Shown: positions 1 to 8,003 of the stretch, one piece after another
Numbering within the stretch: the stretch's first letter is position 1
How the letters are laid out: the number at the start of each line of letters is the position of its first letter
Notes under the pieces: generated by a model
Databases searched by the model: none
What the model saw: only the letters and a program-made list of their open reading frames with translations
Told to the model about the DNA's origin: nothing
NCBI GenBank assembly: GCA_003249645.1
Contig: QKIH01000180.1
Location: forward strand, 1-47,393
Direction: 5' to 3'
Length of the DNA stretch: 47,393 nt
Origin: Desulfobulbaceae bacterium
GTDB taxonomy: Bacteria > Desulfobacterota > Desulfobulbia > Desulfobulbales > Desulfocapsaceae
Position numbers and translations under genes: made by a program

Positions 1-1
1 A

Positions 2-349
2 AAGTGGGAGATAAGTTCTACAGAATTTGTTAAAGTCATTGTTGAGTTGATCAAAAACGATACAGCGGTCGAAGATATCGCCCTCTTTTTTCATTTTCTG
101 ATCATTGACCAGTTTACTACCCTCATCAGACAGTTGGCTGATCAAACGGGCATCAACCGGGTTGTTCTCTCCGGCGGTTGCTTTCAAAACAGTCTGCTGC
201 TTCAGGGTTGCATTCATGCTCTGACCATTAAAGGTCTTGAGCCACTTACTGCCGCATCCGTTCCTGCTAACGACGGGGGAATTTCGGTCGGCCAGGCTGT
301 AATAGGAGGTTTGTCACATGTGTATAGCACTACCAATGCGGGTAACTAA
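2..349 (+). CDS. hypF: HypF carbamoyltransferase, C-terminal end (cut by window edge)
   Basis: The reading frame is open from the first bases of the window, so this is the last ~115 residues of a protein that is normally about 750 aa. HypF makes the carbamoyl group that becomes the CN ligands of the [NiFe]-hydrogenase active site, passing it to HypE. The visible part contains the C-terminal Kae1/TobZ-like block with the motif LSGGCFQN followed by PANDGGISVGQA, which is typical of HypF ends. The 3' end overlaps hypC by 32 nt, and the hypC ribosome site AGGAGGT (304-310) lies inside this gene, which suggests translational coupling. The catalytic N-terminal domains are outside the window, so their integrity cannot be judged. 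Confidence 0.93.
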   Translation, partial: KWEISSTEFVKVIVELIKNDTAVEDIALFFHFLIIDQFTTLIRQLADQTGINRVVLSGGCFQNSLLLQGCIHALTIKGLEPLTAASVPANDGGISVGQAVIGGLSHVYSTTNAGN

Positions 350-581
350 AGTTGAAGGGAACCCGGACGATTTCACCAGTAACCAGATTGCAACCGTAGA
401 CGCGGATGGCATTGAACAGCAGGTGCGTCTCGATGTAGTTGATATATGGCCTAATGTTGGAGATTATCTGATTATTCATGCAGGTTTTGCCATTCACACC
501 CTTGAAGAAAAAGAGGCAAAACTCAACCTGCAACTCCTGAGGGAGCTTGCCGAAGGCATGCCCGACGAACTGATCAGCTAG
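318..581 (+). CDS. hypC: HypC hydrogenase assembly chaperone
   Basis: HypC is a small cytoplasmic chaperone that binds HypD, carries the Fe(CN)2CO unit and delivers it to the hydrogenase large-subunit precursor. The 87-aa product starts MCIALPM, matching the family signature in which Cys2 (exposed after Met removal) is the essential iron and partner ligand. The length is normal for HypC/HupF. AGGAGGT is spaced 7 nt before the ATG. The gene overlaps the end of hypF and is followed 9 nt later by hypD, its obligate partner, so the three are surely co-transcribed. Confidence 0.96.
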   Translation: MCIALPMRVTKVEGNPDDFTSNQIATVDADGIEQQVRLDVVDIWPNVGDYLIIHAGFAIHTLEEKEAKLNLQLLRELAEGMPDELIS

Positions 582-590
582 GGGTAATGC

Positions 591-1673
591 ATGAAACATT
601 TGGATGAATTCAGAGATGCCAGCCTTGCTAAACCGTTGGTTGCTAAGCTCGAAAAAGCCGTAACCAAACCACTGCGGGTCATGGAGATCTGCGGTTCCCA
701 CACCATGGCCATCTTTAGAAACGGAATTCGGTCTATCCTGCCGGAAGGACTCCAGCTGATATCAGGCCCAGGCTGTCCGGTCTGTGTAACGTCTGCCCCC
801 CACATGGACGCATTTATCGCCATGGCGGATATGCCGGGCATCAGGGTCGCTATCTTCGGTGATCTATTCAGGGTTCCCGGCACTAAAGGCTCTTTGTCAA
901 ACGCCAGTTCACGCGGTGCTAAAGTTGATGTAGTTTACTCGCCTATGGACGCCCTGCAGATTGCCAAAAACAATCCTTCAGAACATGTAGTTTTTCTTGG
1001 TGTCGGCTTTGAAACTACCACACCGGGCATTGCGGCAACCATCTTGGCTGCCAAAAATGACAATGTCAAAAACTTCAGCGTGTTTTCTACCCAGAAAACC
1101 ATGGGACCACCTATGAAGGCCCTGTTGAGTGATCCGGATTTGAAGATCGACGGATTATTATGTCCGGGCCATGTTTCCAGTATAATCGGGGCAAAATTCT
1201 GGGAGCCGCTGGCAGCAGACTATAAACTTGCCTGCGTTGTTGCTGGCTTTGAGACGGCTGACCTGCTCAACGCCCTCATCCTGCTGGCCCGTCAGGTTGC
1301 AACCGAAGATTTCAAGGTTGAAAACACCTATACCCGCGCCGTTTCCTATGAAGGAAACGCCAGAGCCATGAAAATGGTTGATGAGATTTTTGAACCCGCT
1401 GATATGAACTGGCGTGGTCTTGGTGTTATCCCCAATAGCGGTCTGAAAATTAGAGAGAAATATGCCGATTTTGATGCCGAGGTTAAATTCGACATCACCC
1501 TGCCTGAGGTCGACGAAGCAAAAGGATGCATGTGTGGCCAAATTCTTAAAGGGTTAAACATTCCACCAGAGTGTCCTCTTTTTGCCAAACGCTGTACTCC
1601 TGCCAATCCTATTGGTCCATGTATGGTCTCCAGCGAAGGAACCTGCGCCGCTTATCACAAGTACGGTCTTTGA
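591..1673 (+). CDS. hypD: HypD hydrogenase Fe-cyanide maturation protein
   Basis: HypD is the [4Fe-4S] scaffold and redox protein on which Fe(CN)2CO is assembled together with HypC. The 360-aa product shows the conserved family blocks in order: CGSHT (about residue 34), GPGCPVC (about 60), GVGFETTTP (about 140), and the C-terminal cysteine-rich region with CMCGQILKG plus further Cys residues that hold the FeS cluster. The length is typical. The ATG is 9 nt after the hypC stop. It is followed by a 90-nt gap before hypE, the longest gap between genes in this operon. Confidence 0.97.
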   Translation: MKHLDEFRDASLAKPLVAKLEKAVTKPLRVMEICGSHTMAIFRNGIRSILPEGLQLISGPGCPVCVTSAPHMDAFIAMADMPGIRVAIFGDLFRVPGTKGSLSNASSRGAKVDVVYSPMDALQIAKNNPSEHVVFLGVGFETTTPGIAATILAAKNDNVKNFSVFSTQKTMGPPMKALLSDPDLKIDGLLCPGHVSSIIGAKFWEPLAADYKLACVVAGFETADLLNALILLARQVATEDFKVENTYTRAVSYEGNARAMKMVDEIFEPADMNWRGLGVIPNSGLKIREKYADFDAEVKFDITLPEVDEAKGCMCGQILKGLNIPPECPLFAKRCTPANPIGPCMVSSEGTCAAYHKYGL

Positions 1674-1763
1674 AATATTCCGGTTATTAGAGATAGAGTG
1701 TTCAGGTTAATCAACAGTGTTTATTCACGTTTCAACAACATATGATTTTACAGGATAGTTATA

Positions 1764-2777
1764 ATGTCACAAAAATCCATTTTGCTTGATCACGGCAGTG
1801 GAGGTCTGGCCAGTCAGGAACTGATCGGTGATCTATTCCTCAAATATCTGGACAACCCCATTTTAAATGACCTTGAAGACAGTGCCATTCTCGACAATTC
1901 TCAAGGAAAACTTGCTTTTACTACAGATAGTTATGTTGTTGATCCGATTTTTTTCCCCGGAGGAGATATCGGTAAGCTTGCTGTTCACGGGACTATTAAT
2001 GATCTTGCAATGCGGGGTGCTGTTCCGAAATATCTGAGTCTTGGTCTCATTCTCGAGGAAGGCCTCGATTTTGAAACCCTTGAAAAGGTAATTATCTCTA
2101 TTGCCGATGCCTCAAAAGAAGCAGGCGTTCCTATCGTGACCGGCGATACAAAGGTTGTGCCGAAAGGCAAGGGAGACAAAATTTTTATCAACACCGCAGG
2201 CATCGGCTTTCTGCCTGAAGGCATCAGCATCAGTTCTAAGAATGCAAGAGCCGGTGACAAGGTTATCATCTCGGGTACCCTTGGTGACCACGGCATTACC
2301 ATCATGACCAGAAGAGCCGGCATCACCATGGAAGGAAAACTCGAAAGTGATACCATGCCGCTGCATACACTGGTTGCAAAACTGGTGGCAAACTTTCCTG
2401 AAGATCTTAAAACACTGCGTGATCCGACACGAGGCGGAGTTGCCACATCCCTCAATGAGATTGCCGCCAACAGCGGCCTTGCCATAGAGCTTGAGGAAGA
2501 ATCTCTGCCGATCAGGCCTCAGGTCCGGGCAGCATGTGAAATACTTGGCCTCGAACCCCTTTACCTGGCCAATGAAGGAAAGTGCCTTGTCATCGTCAGC
2601 GGAGATAAAGCCAAAGCAGTGCTTGAACTCATGCACAGCACAAAAGAAGGAAAAGAGGCAACCATTATCGGCACCTTAACCGATGGCAAAAGCGGCCGCG
2701 TAACCATTAATACTCCGGTAGGTGGAGCCAGAGTGGTCACTCCGCTGCATGGTGAACCCCTGCCGAGAATCTGTTAA
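1764..2777 (+). CDS. hypE: HypE carbamoyl dehydratase
   Basis: HypE accepts the carbamoyl group from HypF on its C-terminal cysteine and dehydrates it with ATP to a thiocyanate, the CN donor for HypD. The 337-aa product has the PurM/ThiL-like fold motifs: DHGSGG near the N-terminus, FTTDSYVVDP, the AVHGTINDLAM block, and DPTRGGVA in the C-terminal domain. It ends PRIC, so the terminal catalytic Cys337 is intact. The maturation protease starts 9 nt downstream. The 90-nt spacer after hypD could hold a secondary promoter, but no convincing -35/-10 pair was seen. Confidence 0.97.
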   Translation: MSQKSILLDHGSGGLASQELIGDLFLKYLDNPILNDLEDSAILDNSQGKLAFTTDSYVVDPIFFPGGDIGKLAVHGTINDLAMRGAVPKYLSLGLILEEGLDFETLEKVIISIADASKEAGVPIVTGDTKVVPKGKGDKIFINTAGIGFLPEGISISSKNARAGDKVIISGTLGDHGITIMTRRAGITMEGKLESDTMPLHTLVAKLVANFPEDLKTLRDPTRGGVATSLNEIAANSGLAIELEEESLPIRPQVRAACEILGLEPLYLANEGKCLVIVSGDKAKAVLELMHSTKEGKEATIIGTLTDGKSGRVTINTPVGGARVVTPLHGEPLPRIC

Positions 2778-2786
2778 CGACATATC

Positions 2787-3287
2787 ATGACAAGCGAGAA
2801 AAAGATTGGAATAGTAGGTATAGGCAACCTGCTGCTGGAAGATGAAGGTTTTGGCGTACACACTGTTCAATACCTGATAGACAATTACGAATTTCCTGAA
2901 AACGTTGAAATTCAGGATGCCGGTACCGCCGGGATCTATATGTCTCCGTTTCTTGAGGCATGCGATCCGGTTTTTGCCATAGATGTAGTTGACATCGAAG
3001 GTGAGCCGGGATCGTTTCATCATTTTACCCTTGACGATGTCCGTGCAGGCAAGTTCTCCACCAGAATGTCGCCGCATCAGCTCGGCATGCTGGAAATAAT
3101 TGAAGTATGTAAGCTTCGCGACGCTGCGCCTGAGCAGGTTGAGTTTTTTACCATCATCCCGCACTCGTTAAAAGAAGTAATCACCTTATCCGAGGTCGCT
3201 CAAAGCAGATTGGAGGAAGTTGCCCAGATGATTCTGAATAAGCTTGAAGATCTTGGCGTCAAAGTGGAGAAGAAAAGTAATGCATGA
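2787..3287 (+). CDS. [NiFe]-hydrogenase maturation endopeptidase (HyaD/HybD type, family M52)
   Basis: This protease removes the C-terminal tail of the hydrogenase large subunit after nickel insertion. The 166-aa product aligns in pattern with E. coli HybD. It has GIGNLLLEDEGFG at the N-terminus with the nickel-sensing Glu (E20), the DAGTAG block, an acidic ligand at D66 (AIDVVD) and MSPHQLGM with the His ligand (H97). All three metal-sensing positions known for HybD appear present. Its place between hypE and hypA implies a dedicated hydrogenase, but no structural hydrogenase subunit lies in this window, so the partner is unknown. The stop overlaps the hypA start by 8 nt. Confidence 0.93.
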   Translation: MTSEKKIGIVGIGNLLLEDEGFGVHTVQYLIDNYEFPENVEIQDAGTAGIYMSPFLEACDPVFAIDVVDIEGEPGSFHHFTLDDVRAGKFSTRMSPHQLGMLEIIEVCKLRDAAPEQVEFFTIIPHSLKEVITLSEVAQSRLEEVAQMILNKLEDLGVKVEKKSNA

Positions 3288-3627
3288 AATTTCGCTGGTT
3301 CAAGGACTCTTTGAACAGATCCGTGAACTCGCCGTTGAAAACAAAGCCACAAAAATAATCTCAGTAACCATGGAGATTGGTCCATTCTGTGGAGTAGTTG
3401 TCGACTCCTTTCAGTTCGGGTTTGACATTCTCTCTGGCGATGACGACCTTTTACGGGGAGCGAAACTGAACATTGTCTACCCAGAGGTAACCTACACCTG
3501 CACAGAATGTAATCATGTGGAAACAGTTGAAGGTAAAACTTTAGATTCCTGCCCGAAATGCGGTGACAGTTTTCTTATCTCCAACGGAGGTGAGGATCTC
3601 ATCCTGCGTCAGGTAGAAATGGAATAA
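3280..3627 (+). CDS. hypA: HypA nickel metallochaperone
   Basis: HypA delivers nickel, together with HypB, to the hydrogenase large-subunit precursor. I place the start at 3280 because the protein then begins MHEISL, the invariant HypA N-terminus in which His2 and Glu3 bind nickel; a longer in-frame opening at 3244 would add 12 residues overlapping the protease gene. The product is 115 aa, the usual length. The zinc site is intact: two CxxC pairs at C74/C77 and C91/C94. It overlaps the end of the protease gene by 8 nt and is followed 26 nt later by hypB. Confidence 0.96.
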   Translation: MHEISLVQGLFEQIRELAVENKATKIISVTMEIGPFCGVVVDSFQFGFDILSGDDDLLRGAKLNIVYPEVTYTCTECNHVETVEGKTLDSCPKCGDSFLISNGGEDLILRQVEME

Positions 3628-3653
3628 TAAACGATAGCAAGAGAGGATTGAAT

Positions 3654-4433
3654 ATGTGTGATGCATGCGGATGTCACGTACCAGTTCATAGCCATAGTCA
3701 TGATCACGATCATGGTCACGATCATGGTCACAGCCACGATCACAGTGGCACCAAAACAGTAGATGTTCATGCAAGTCTTTTTGCCGCCAACGACGCGCTC
3801 GCCAAGGCAAATCGTGAACATTTTGAAGCTGATGGAATCGTTGTGCTCAATCTGATCAGCAGCCCAGGATCCGGCAAGACCACCCTTCTCGAACATACCA
3901 TCGAGGCTCTTAAAGATGAGCTCAAAATTGGTGTTATCGAGGGTGATATTGAAACTGAGCGCGATGCAGAACGTATCAGGGCCAAAGGTGTTCCGGTTAT
4001 TCAGCTGACCACCGGCGGCGCATGTCACCTTGATGCGTCCATGACCCATAGAGGTTTTCACCAGCTGCAGAAAGAACCCGGCGGAGATGACCTGGACATC
4101 CTTTTCATTGAAAACGTCGGTAATCTTGTCTGTCCGGCTACCTTTGATCTTGGTGAACACGAAAGAGTCGTTCTTGTTTCAGTTCCCGAAGGGCCGGATA
4201 AACCATCCAAATACCCAAAGGCTTTCACCAGTTCACATACTTTTCTTATTTCTAAAACTGACCTGCTGCCATACTTCGACTTTCCAATCGAAGAGGCCAA
4301 GGGTGATGCCCTGAAACTCAATCCTGACCTTCGCGTCATCGATCTATGTTCTACCAAAGGTGGAGAGGGTTTCGAGAAGTGGCTTGACTATTTAAGAGAA
4401 CTCGCCAAAGCTCTCAAGAAGAAACAGGCCTGA
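3654..4433 (+). CDS. hypB: HypB GTPase, nickel-binding, with His-rich N-terminus
   Basis: HypB is the SIMIBI-class GTPase that powers nickel insertion into hydrogenase. I chose the ATG at 3654: it gives MCDACGC, the high-affinity N-terminal nickel site CxxCGC, and GAGAGG (3641-3646) is spaced 7 nt upstream. A TTG at 3648 would add only two residues. Residues about 8-32 are dense in His-Asp/Gly repeats, a nickel-storage stretch. The GTPase domain follows with the P-loop SSPGSGKTT, a CH metal motif in GGACHLD, ENVGNLVCP, and a late SKTDLL guanine-specificity motif. It is the last gene of the operon, and a hairpin starts 9 nt after its stop. Confidence 0.97.
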   Translation: MCDACGCHVPVHSHSHDHDHGHDHGHSHDHSGTKTVDVHASLFAANDALAKANREHFEADGIVVLNLISSPGSGKTTLLEHTIEALKDELKIGVIEGDIETERDAERIRAKGVPVIQLTTGGACHLDASMTHRGFHQLQKEPGGDDLDILFIENVGNLVCPATFDLGEHERVVLVSVPEGPDKPSKYPKAFTSSHTFLISKTDLLPYFDFPIEEAKGDALKLNPDLRVIDLCSTKGGEGFEKWLDYLRELAKALKKKQA

Positions 4434-4441
4434 TAGCCTAT

Positions 4442-4472
4442 AGGATAACAGCCTTCAAATGGCTGTTATCCT
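4442..4472 (+). terminator. Hairpin terminator after hypB
   Basis: A perfect 12-bp inverted repeat, AGGATAACAGCC (4442-4453) and GGCTGTTATCCT (4461-4472), encloses a 7-nt loop. It sits 9 nt after the hypB stop. The downstream tract is pyrimidine-rich (TTCCCCTCC) rather than a clean T run, so termination may be imperfect or need assistance. Confidence 0.7.
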
Positions 4473-4716
4473 TCCCCTCCATTTCCCCATTGTTTCAACC
4501 CTTTACATTTCCGTACTTTTCTGCTATCAGGATATTCAATTTTCCTTAGAGCATATTCCTTTTGAATATATGCAGAACATGCTATTATGTTCGGCGGTGA
4601 GAGAGGTCCTGTCCAAGGATTATCTGAGTTGTCGGCATGTAACAGCTGGCACACATTATTCGTGGCATGTATGCGGTTGTGGGACGCGGGCATCCACAGT
4701 AACCTAGAGGATACAG
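4473..4716 (+). promoter_or_regulatory. Leader and candidate promoter of the transketolase-family gene
   Basis: No convincing gene lies here; short open frames on both strands lack family likeness and ribosome sites. The best promoter is TATTAT (4583-4588) as -10, with TTTGAA (4561-4566) 16 nt upstream as a weak -35. This would give a leader of about 120 nt. The leader contains the 8-mer GGCATGTA twice, exactly 30 bp apart (4634-4641 and 4664-4671). The likely ribosome site is AGAGGAT just before the ATG at 4717. I recognise no known riboswitch in it. Confidence 0.35.
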
Positions 4717-6603
4717 ATGAAATTCCCAATTGACTTAAGTAATTACAAACAGCTGCAGCTTTCCACCGATCAGGATAAGCTAACCGATGAGCAACGCAAG
4801 ATTCTGACAACCAATATTAAAACTGTTCGCGACAGCCTGGTATTCTTCACTGCTCTGGCCAACTGCAAAGGTCTTGGCGGCCATACCGGCGGTGCTTTCG
4901 ATATTGTCCCTGAACTTTTGATCATGGACGGGTTTATGAAGGGCTCTGAGAAATTTTATCCGGTCTATTTTGATGAGGCCGGTCACAGGGTCGCAATTCA
5001 GTATATGATGGCTGTCCTTAATGGTCACAAAGATGAAGAAAGTCTGTTCCACTACCGTGAATATAACAAAGGTTTTTACGGTCACCCTGAACTCGACGTT
5101 GAAAACGGTGTCTTTTTCAGTTCCGGCCGTCTTGGCCACATGTGGAGTCATGTAAACGGTGTTGCAGAAGCCTATCGCGACAAAACCGTTGTCATGTTCG
5201 GTAGTGACGGTTCACAGATGGAAGGAGACGATGCAGAAGCCGCCCGCTATGCAGTAGCCAGAAATCTTAACGTGAAGCTGTTTATCGATGACAACGATAT
5301 TACCATTACCGGCCATCCATCAGAATATCTTCGCGGCTACGATATTGCCAAAACCCTTGCCGGACATGGACTCTCCGTCAACACCGGCAACGGCGAGGAT
5401 ATTGATGCTCTCTTCACCAGAATTCGCAATGCTCTGGTACAGCAAGGCCCTGTCGCACTGATTAACAAGCGTTTTATGGCAGTCGGCATTGAAGGTGTTG
5501 AAAATACCCCTAAAGGCCATGATGTTATCCCGGTTGACAAAGCTATCATTTATCTTGAAGCGCGTGGTCTTACCGACGCAGTAGAAATCCTGAAAAACAC
5601 CACTGCTGCCAAAAGCACAACCGAACTGCTCGGAAGCACTCCTGAAAAGGGCAAAAACCGTGACGACTTCGGAAAAATTGTCTGCGAAATCCTTGATGGT
5701 AAAGGTGAAAATAAAAAGAAAGTTCTGGTCGTCGATTCTGACCTTGAAGGTTCCTGCGGGCTGCACCATATCAGGAAAAACCATCCTGAAGTCTATGTCA
5801 GCGGCGGTATTATGGAGCGTAATAACTTCTCTGTTGCAGCAGGTTTCGGCTCCGTTGAAGGCAATGTGGGTATCTTCGGCACCTTTGCCGCCTTTCAGGA
5901 AATGATTATTTCAGAAGCAACCATGGCAAGGCTCAACGGTGCAAATGTCATCGCCCACTTTTCTCACTCCGGTGTAGACGATATGGCTGACAACACCTGC
6001 CACTTCGGTATCAACAACCTCTTTGCCGACAATGGTCTTGAGGATGATGAAACAACCAGACTGTACTTTCCTGCAGACCCGATGCAGCTTAAAGCCCTGT
6101 TAAAGACAATCTTCGATGACAAAGGTCTTCGCTACGTGTATTCAACCCGCTCGGCGACACCATTTATCCTTGATGAAAAGCAGGAAAAATTCTTTGACGG
6201 TGACTACACCTTCGTTTCCGGTAAAGATGAGATTATTCGTAAAGGTACTGCCGGATACATCGTTTCCTACGGAGAAATGCTCTACCGCAGCCTTGATGCC
6301 GTTGAACGTCTTAAAGCAGAAGGCGTTGATATCGGTCTTATCAACAAGCCTACCCTGAACGTATGGGATGCACAGACTCTTGCCACCTTAAAAGATGCAC
6401 CATTTGTTCTTGTTGTCGAATCACAGAACACCAAGACCGGCCTTGGTGCAAGGTTCGGTTCATGGCTGCTGAAAAACGGCATCACCGCCAAATATGACAA
6501 TATGGGAACCCATCGTATCGGTCACGGCGGACTGAGTGAGCAGGTTACACACCAGTCGCTTGATCCGGTTCACATAAAAGCGAAAGTTCTTTCCATGAAA
6601 TAG
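4717..6603 (+). CDS. Transketolase-family thiamine-diphosphate enzyme (divergent)
   Basis: The 628-aa product has all three transketolase domains. The N-terminal ThDP domain carries GGHTGGAFD (about 50) and the cofactor motif GSDGSQMEGDD, ending in DDND (about 165-195). A pyrimidine-binding domain has ATMARLNGANVIAHFSHSG (about 400), and a C-terminal domain follows. Transketolase moves two-carbon units between sugar phosphates in the pentose phosphate pathway. Compared with TktA as I remember it, the length is ~35 aa short and conserved blocks are altered: GRLGHMWSHVNG replaces the usual GPLGQG region, and SHSGVDDM replaces the THDSIGLGEDG-like block. Transketolase activity is therefore likely but not certain. 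It stands alone between two terminators, so it is probably monocistronic. Confidence 0.82.
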   Translation: MKFPIDLSNYKQLQLSTDQDKLTDEQRKILTTNIKTVRDSLVFFTALANCKGLGGHTGGAFDIVPELLIMDGFMKGSEKFYPVYFDEAGHRVAIQYMMAVLNGHKDEESLFHYREYNKGFYGHPELDVENGVFFSSGRLGHMWSHVNGVAEAYRDKTVVMFGSDGSQMEGDDAEAARYAVARNLNVKLFIDDNDITITGHPSEYLRGYDIAKTLAGHGLSVNTGNGEDIDALFTRIRNALVQQGPVALINKRFMAVGIEGVENTPKGHDVIPVDKAIIYLEARGLTDAVEILKNTTAAKSTTELLGSTPEKGKNRDDFGKIVCEILDGKGENKKKVLVVDSDLEGSCGLHHIRKNHPEVYVSGGIMERNNFSVAAGFGSVEGNVGIFGTFAAFQEMIISEATMARLNGANVIAHFSHSGVDDMADNTCHFGINNLFADNGLEDDETTRLYFPADPMQLKALLKTIFDDKGLRYVYSTRSATPFILDEKQEKFFDGDYTFVSGKDEIIRKGTAGYIVSYGEMLYRSLDAVERLKAEGVDIGLINKPTLNVWDAQTLATLKDAPFVLVVESQNTKTGLGARFGSWLLKNGITAKYDNMGTHRIGHGGLSEQVTHQSLDPVHIKAKVLSMK

Positions 6604-6632
6604 AGTATTCTTCTCTATTCATAAAAAATAAG

Positions 6633-6669
6633 GGGTGTGTCGGATTCCGACACACCCTTTTTTATTTTT
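6633..6669. terminator. Strong bidirectional intrinsic terminator
   Basis: A perfect 11-bp stem, GGGTGTGTCGG (6633-6643) and CCGACACACCC (6647-6657), has an ATT loop and is followed by TTTTTTATTTTT. On the other strand the A-rich ATAAAAAATAA before the stem gives a T tract. It separates the convergent transketolase-family gene and the YkgJ-family gene, which ends at 6662, and can serve both. Confidence 0.92.
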
Positions 6670-7072
6670 CCTCATCATCTACCAAAGCTGTTTCAGTGAG
6701 ATTAAGACTTTTCTCTATCTTTGGCTGAATCTTCTGAAGCAGTTCTTCACACTCAAGATAGGGGCATGGATCATGGTAAGGAAAATCCTGGCACTGTTTC
6801 GGCCTGAATTTATGTATAGAACACCGTTTACAGGATCTGCCGTCATGAAGGAAAATACATGCTCCGTCATCCCGAACCTTGAAGGTATTTTTCCCGTCAA
6901 GGTATCGTTTTCTGACCTCTCCGTCACTGATGGCAAAGGCCCGCGCGATTCGATTGATGTCTTCTGCAGTAATCAGCAGGGAAGACCCTTCCAGCCTGTA
7001 ACAGCAATAGGCCGGACAATAGTTGCAAAAAACCTTGTTGCCTGAAAGAGAATAAGGAGGAATATATGCCAT
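6662..7072 (-). CDS. YkgJ-family cysteine-cluster protein
   Basis: The 136-aa product belongs to the YkgJ/CxxCxxCC family (UPF0153), proposed to bind zinc or iron-sulfur; no reaction is established. The N-terminal cluster is CNYCPAYCC (about residues 16-24). Further cysteines occur in ACIFL, CKRCSIHKFRPKQC (about 81-94) and CPYLEC, so the full family set of about eight or more Cys is present. It starts 2 nt after the stop of the solute-binding-like gene and lacks a clear ribosome site, which suggests coupled translation. The C-terminal ~20 residues are acidic and variable. Confidence 0.85.
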   Translation of the reverse strand: MAYIPPYSLSGNKVFCNYCPAYCCYRLEGSSLLITAEDINRIARAFAISDGEVRKRYLDGKNTFKVRDDGACIFLHDGRSCKRCSIHKFRPKQCQDFPYHDPCPYLECEELLQKIQPKIEKSLNLTETALVDDEEK

Positions 7073-7074
7073 AA

Positions 7075-7944
7075 TTATTCAGTTACACTCAAAAACTCCT
7101 GTTTGTACAATTCCCTGTACTGACCGATACGTCCCTCATCAAGCCAACGCTCATATGCAGCACGATAACGTTCCGTCGGCCGTTGTTCAATCAGCACCTT
7201 GTTCACATTGTCTATCACTTCTTTGCCCCAGTCATTCTTTACGCAGGTAACATAACTGAGCCAGGCCTGAATGGAATTCTCTTCTATGGCGATAGTTGCC
7301 AGTTTATCCCGAAGGCCAAGTTTTTCAGCCTGATACAGGACTTCCTCAGGAGCAGCAATAATGGCATCAACCCTTCCCTTCTCGAGCATTCTGAAAAAAT
7401 TGGAAGTAAAATCCCCGCGGCTCTCATATTTATAAATATTCGATTCATTGCCATATTGAGCAAGTACCTGATCTATTTCTGCACTATAACTGCGATTCGG
7501 TGTCTGTCCGATGATAAGCTCGTTATTCTTGAGAATATCTTCCAGTTTGACGCTGCTGACCCCTCCAAGCTCTTTCTGTTTTTCCTTGAGTACAATAAGA
7601 TGGTTCGGCAGACTGAAAAACACCGGAATGGAGAAATACATAAACTTTTCCCGCTCCGGATTTTTAAACAGGCCTACAGTACACACATGATCTCCCTCTT
7701 TATATGCTTTGTACTGTCTACTCAGATTGGCAATTGTCGCCTGATGCTCATATTCCGGCAGGTTCTCTTTAATTATTGCTGATCCGATGTCGCCGTATCC
7801 CAATCCTTTGAATTCACCTTCATGGATTAAAAACGGCGGAAAATCCACCTCCATCCAGGTAATAGCATCTTTCGCTGATACCAACTGAGCATTAAACAAC
7901 AGAGCGCATAATAATAACAGACTGCCATACTTCCATTTCTTCAT
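7075..7944 (-). CDS. Periplasmic solute-binding-like protein (SBP family 3, TIGR02285-like)
   Basis: The 289-aa product starts with a clear signal peptide (Lys-rich start, hydrophobic core to about residue 22, cleavage near VSA-KD). The mature part resembles type-II periplasmic binding proteins of the amino-acid family: an opening EVDFPPFLI, a central GQTPNRSYS, and GRVDAIIAAPEEV, where such proteins close the ligand cleft. No ABC permease or ATPase is nearby, so a sensory or accessory role is more likely than transport. It lies 59 nt downstream of the hybrid kinase gene on the same strand, with GGGGAGAAAGG before its ATG. I infer that it may present a ligand to that kinase; nothing in the sequence proves this. 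Confidence 0.8.
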   Translation of the reverse strand: MKKWKYGSLLLLCALLFNAQLVSAKDAITWMEVDFPPFLIHEGEFKGLGYGDIGSAIIKENLPEYEHQATIANLSRQYKAYKEGDHVCTVGLFKNPEREKFMYFSIPVFFSLPNHLIVLKEKQKELGGVSSVKLEDILKNNELIIGQTPNRSYSAEIDQVLAQYGNESNIYKYESRGDFTSNFFRMLEKGRVDAIIAAPEEVLYQAEKLGLRDKLATIAIEENSIQAWLSYVTCVKNDWGKEVIDNVNKVLIEQRPTERYRAAYERWLDEGRIGQYRELYKQEFLSVTE

Positions 7945-8003
7945 AAACCTTTCTCCCCTAACGAAATAATTCTATATTCTGGGGTAATAGATACCTACCC
8001 CTC

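Noticed and set aside
4647..4666. A possible sigma-54 promoter starting TGGCAC.
   Set aside because: The GG to GC distance does not give a GC at the -12 position.
4459..4810. Open frames on both strands between hypB and the transketolase-family gene.
   Set aside because: No ribosome site, no family likeness; one begins inside the terminator hairpin and the other overlaps the transketolase start.
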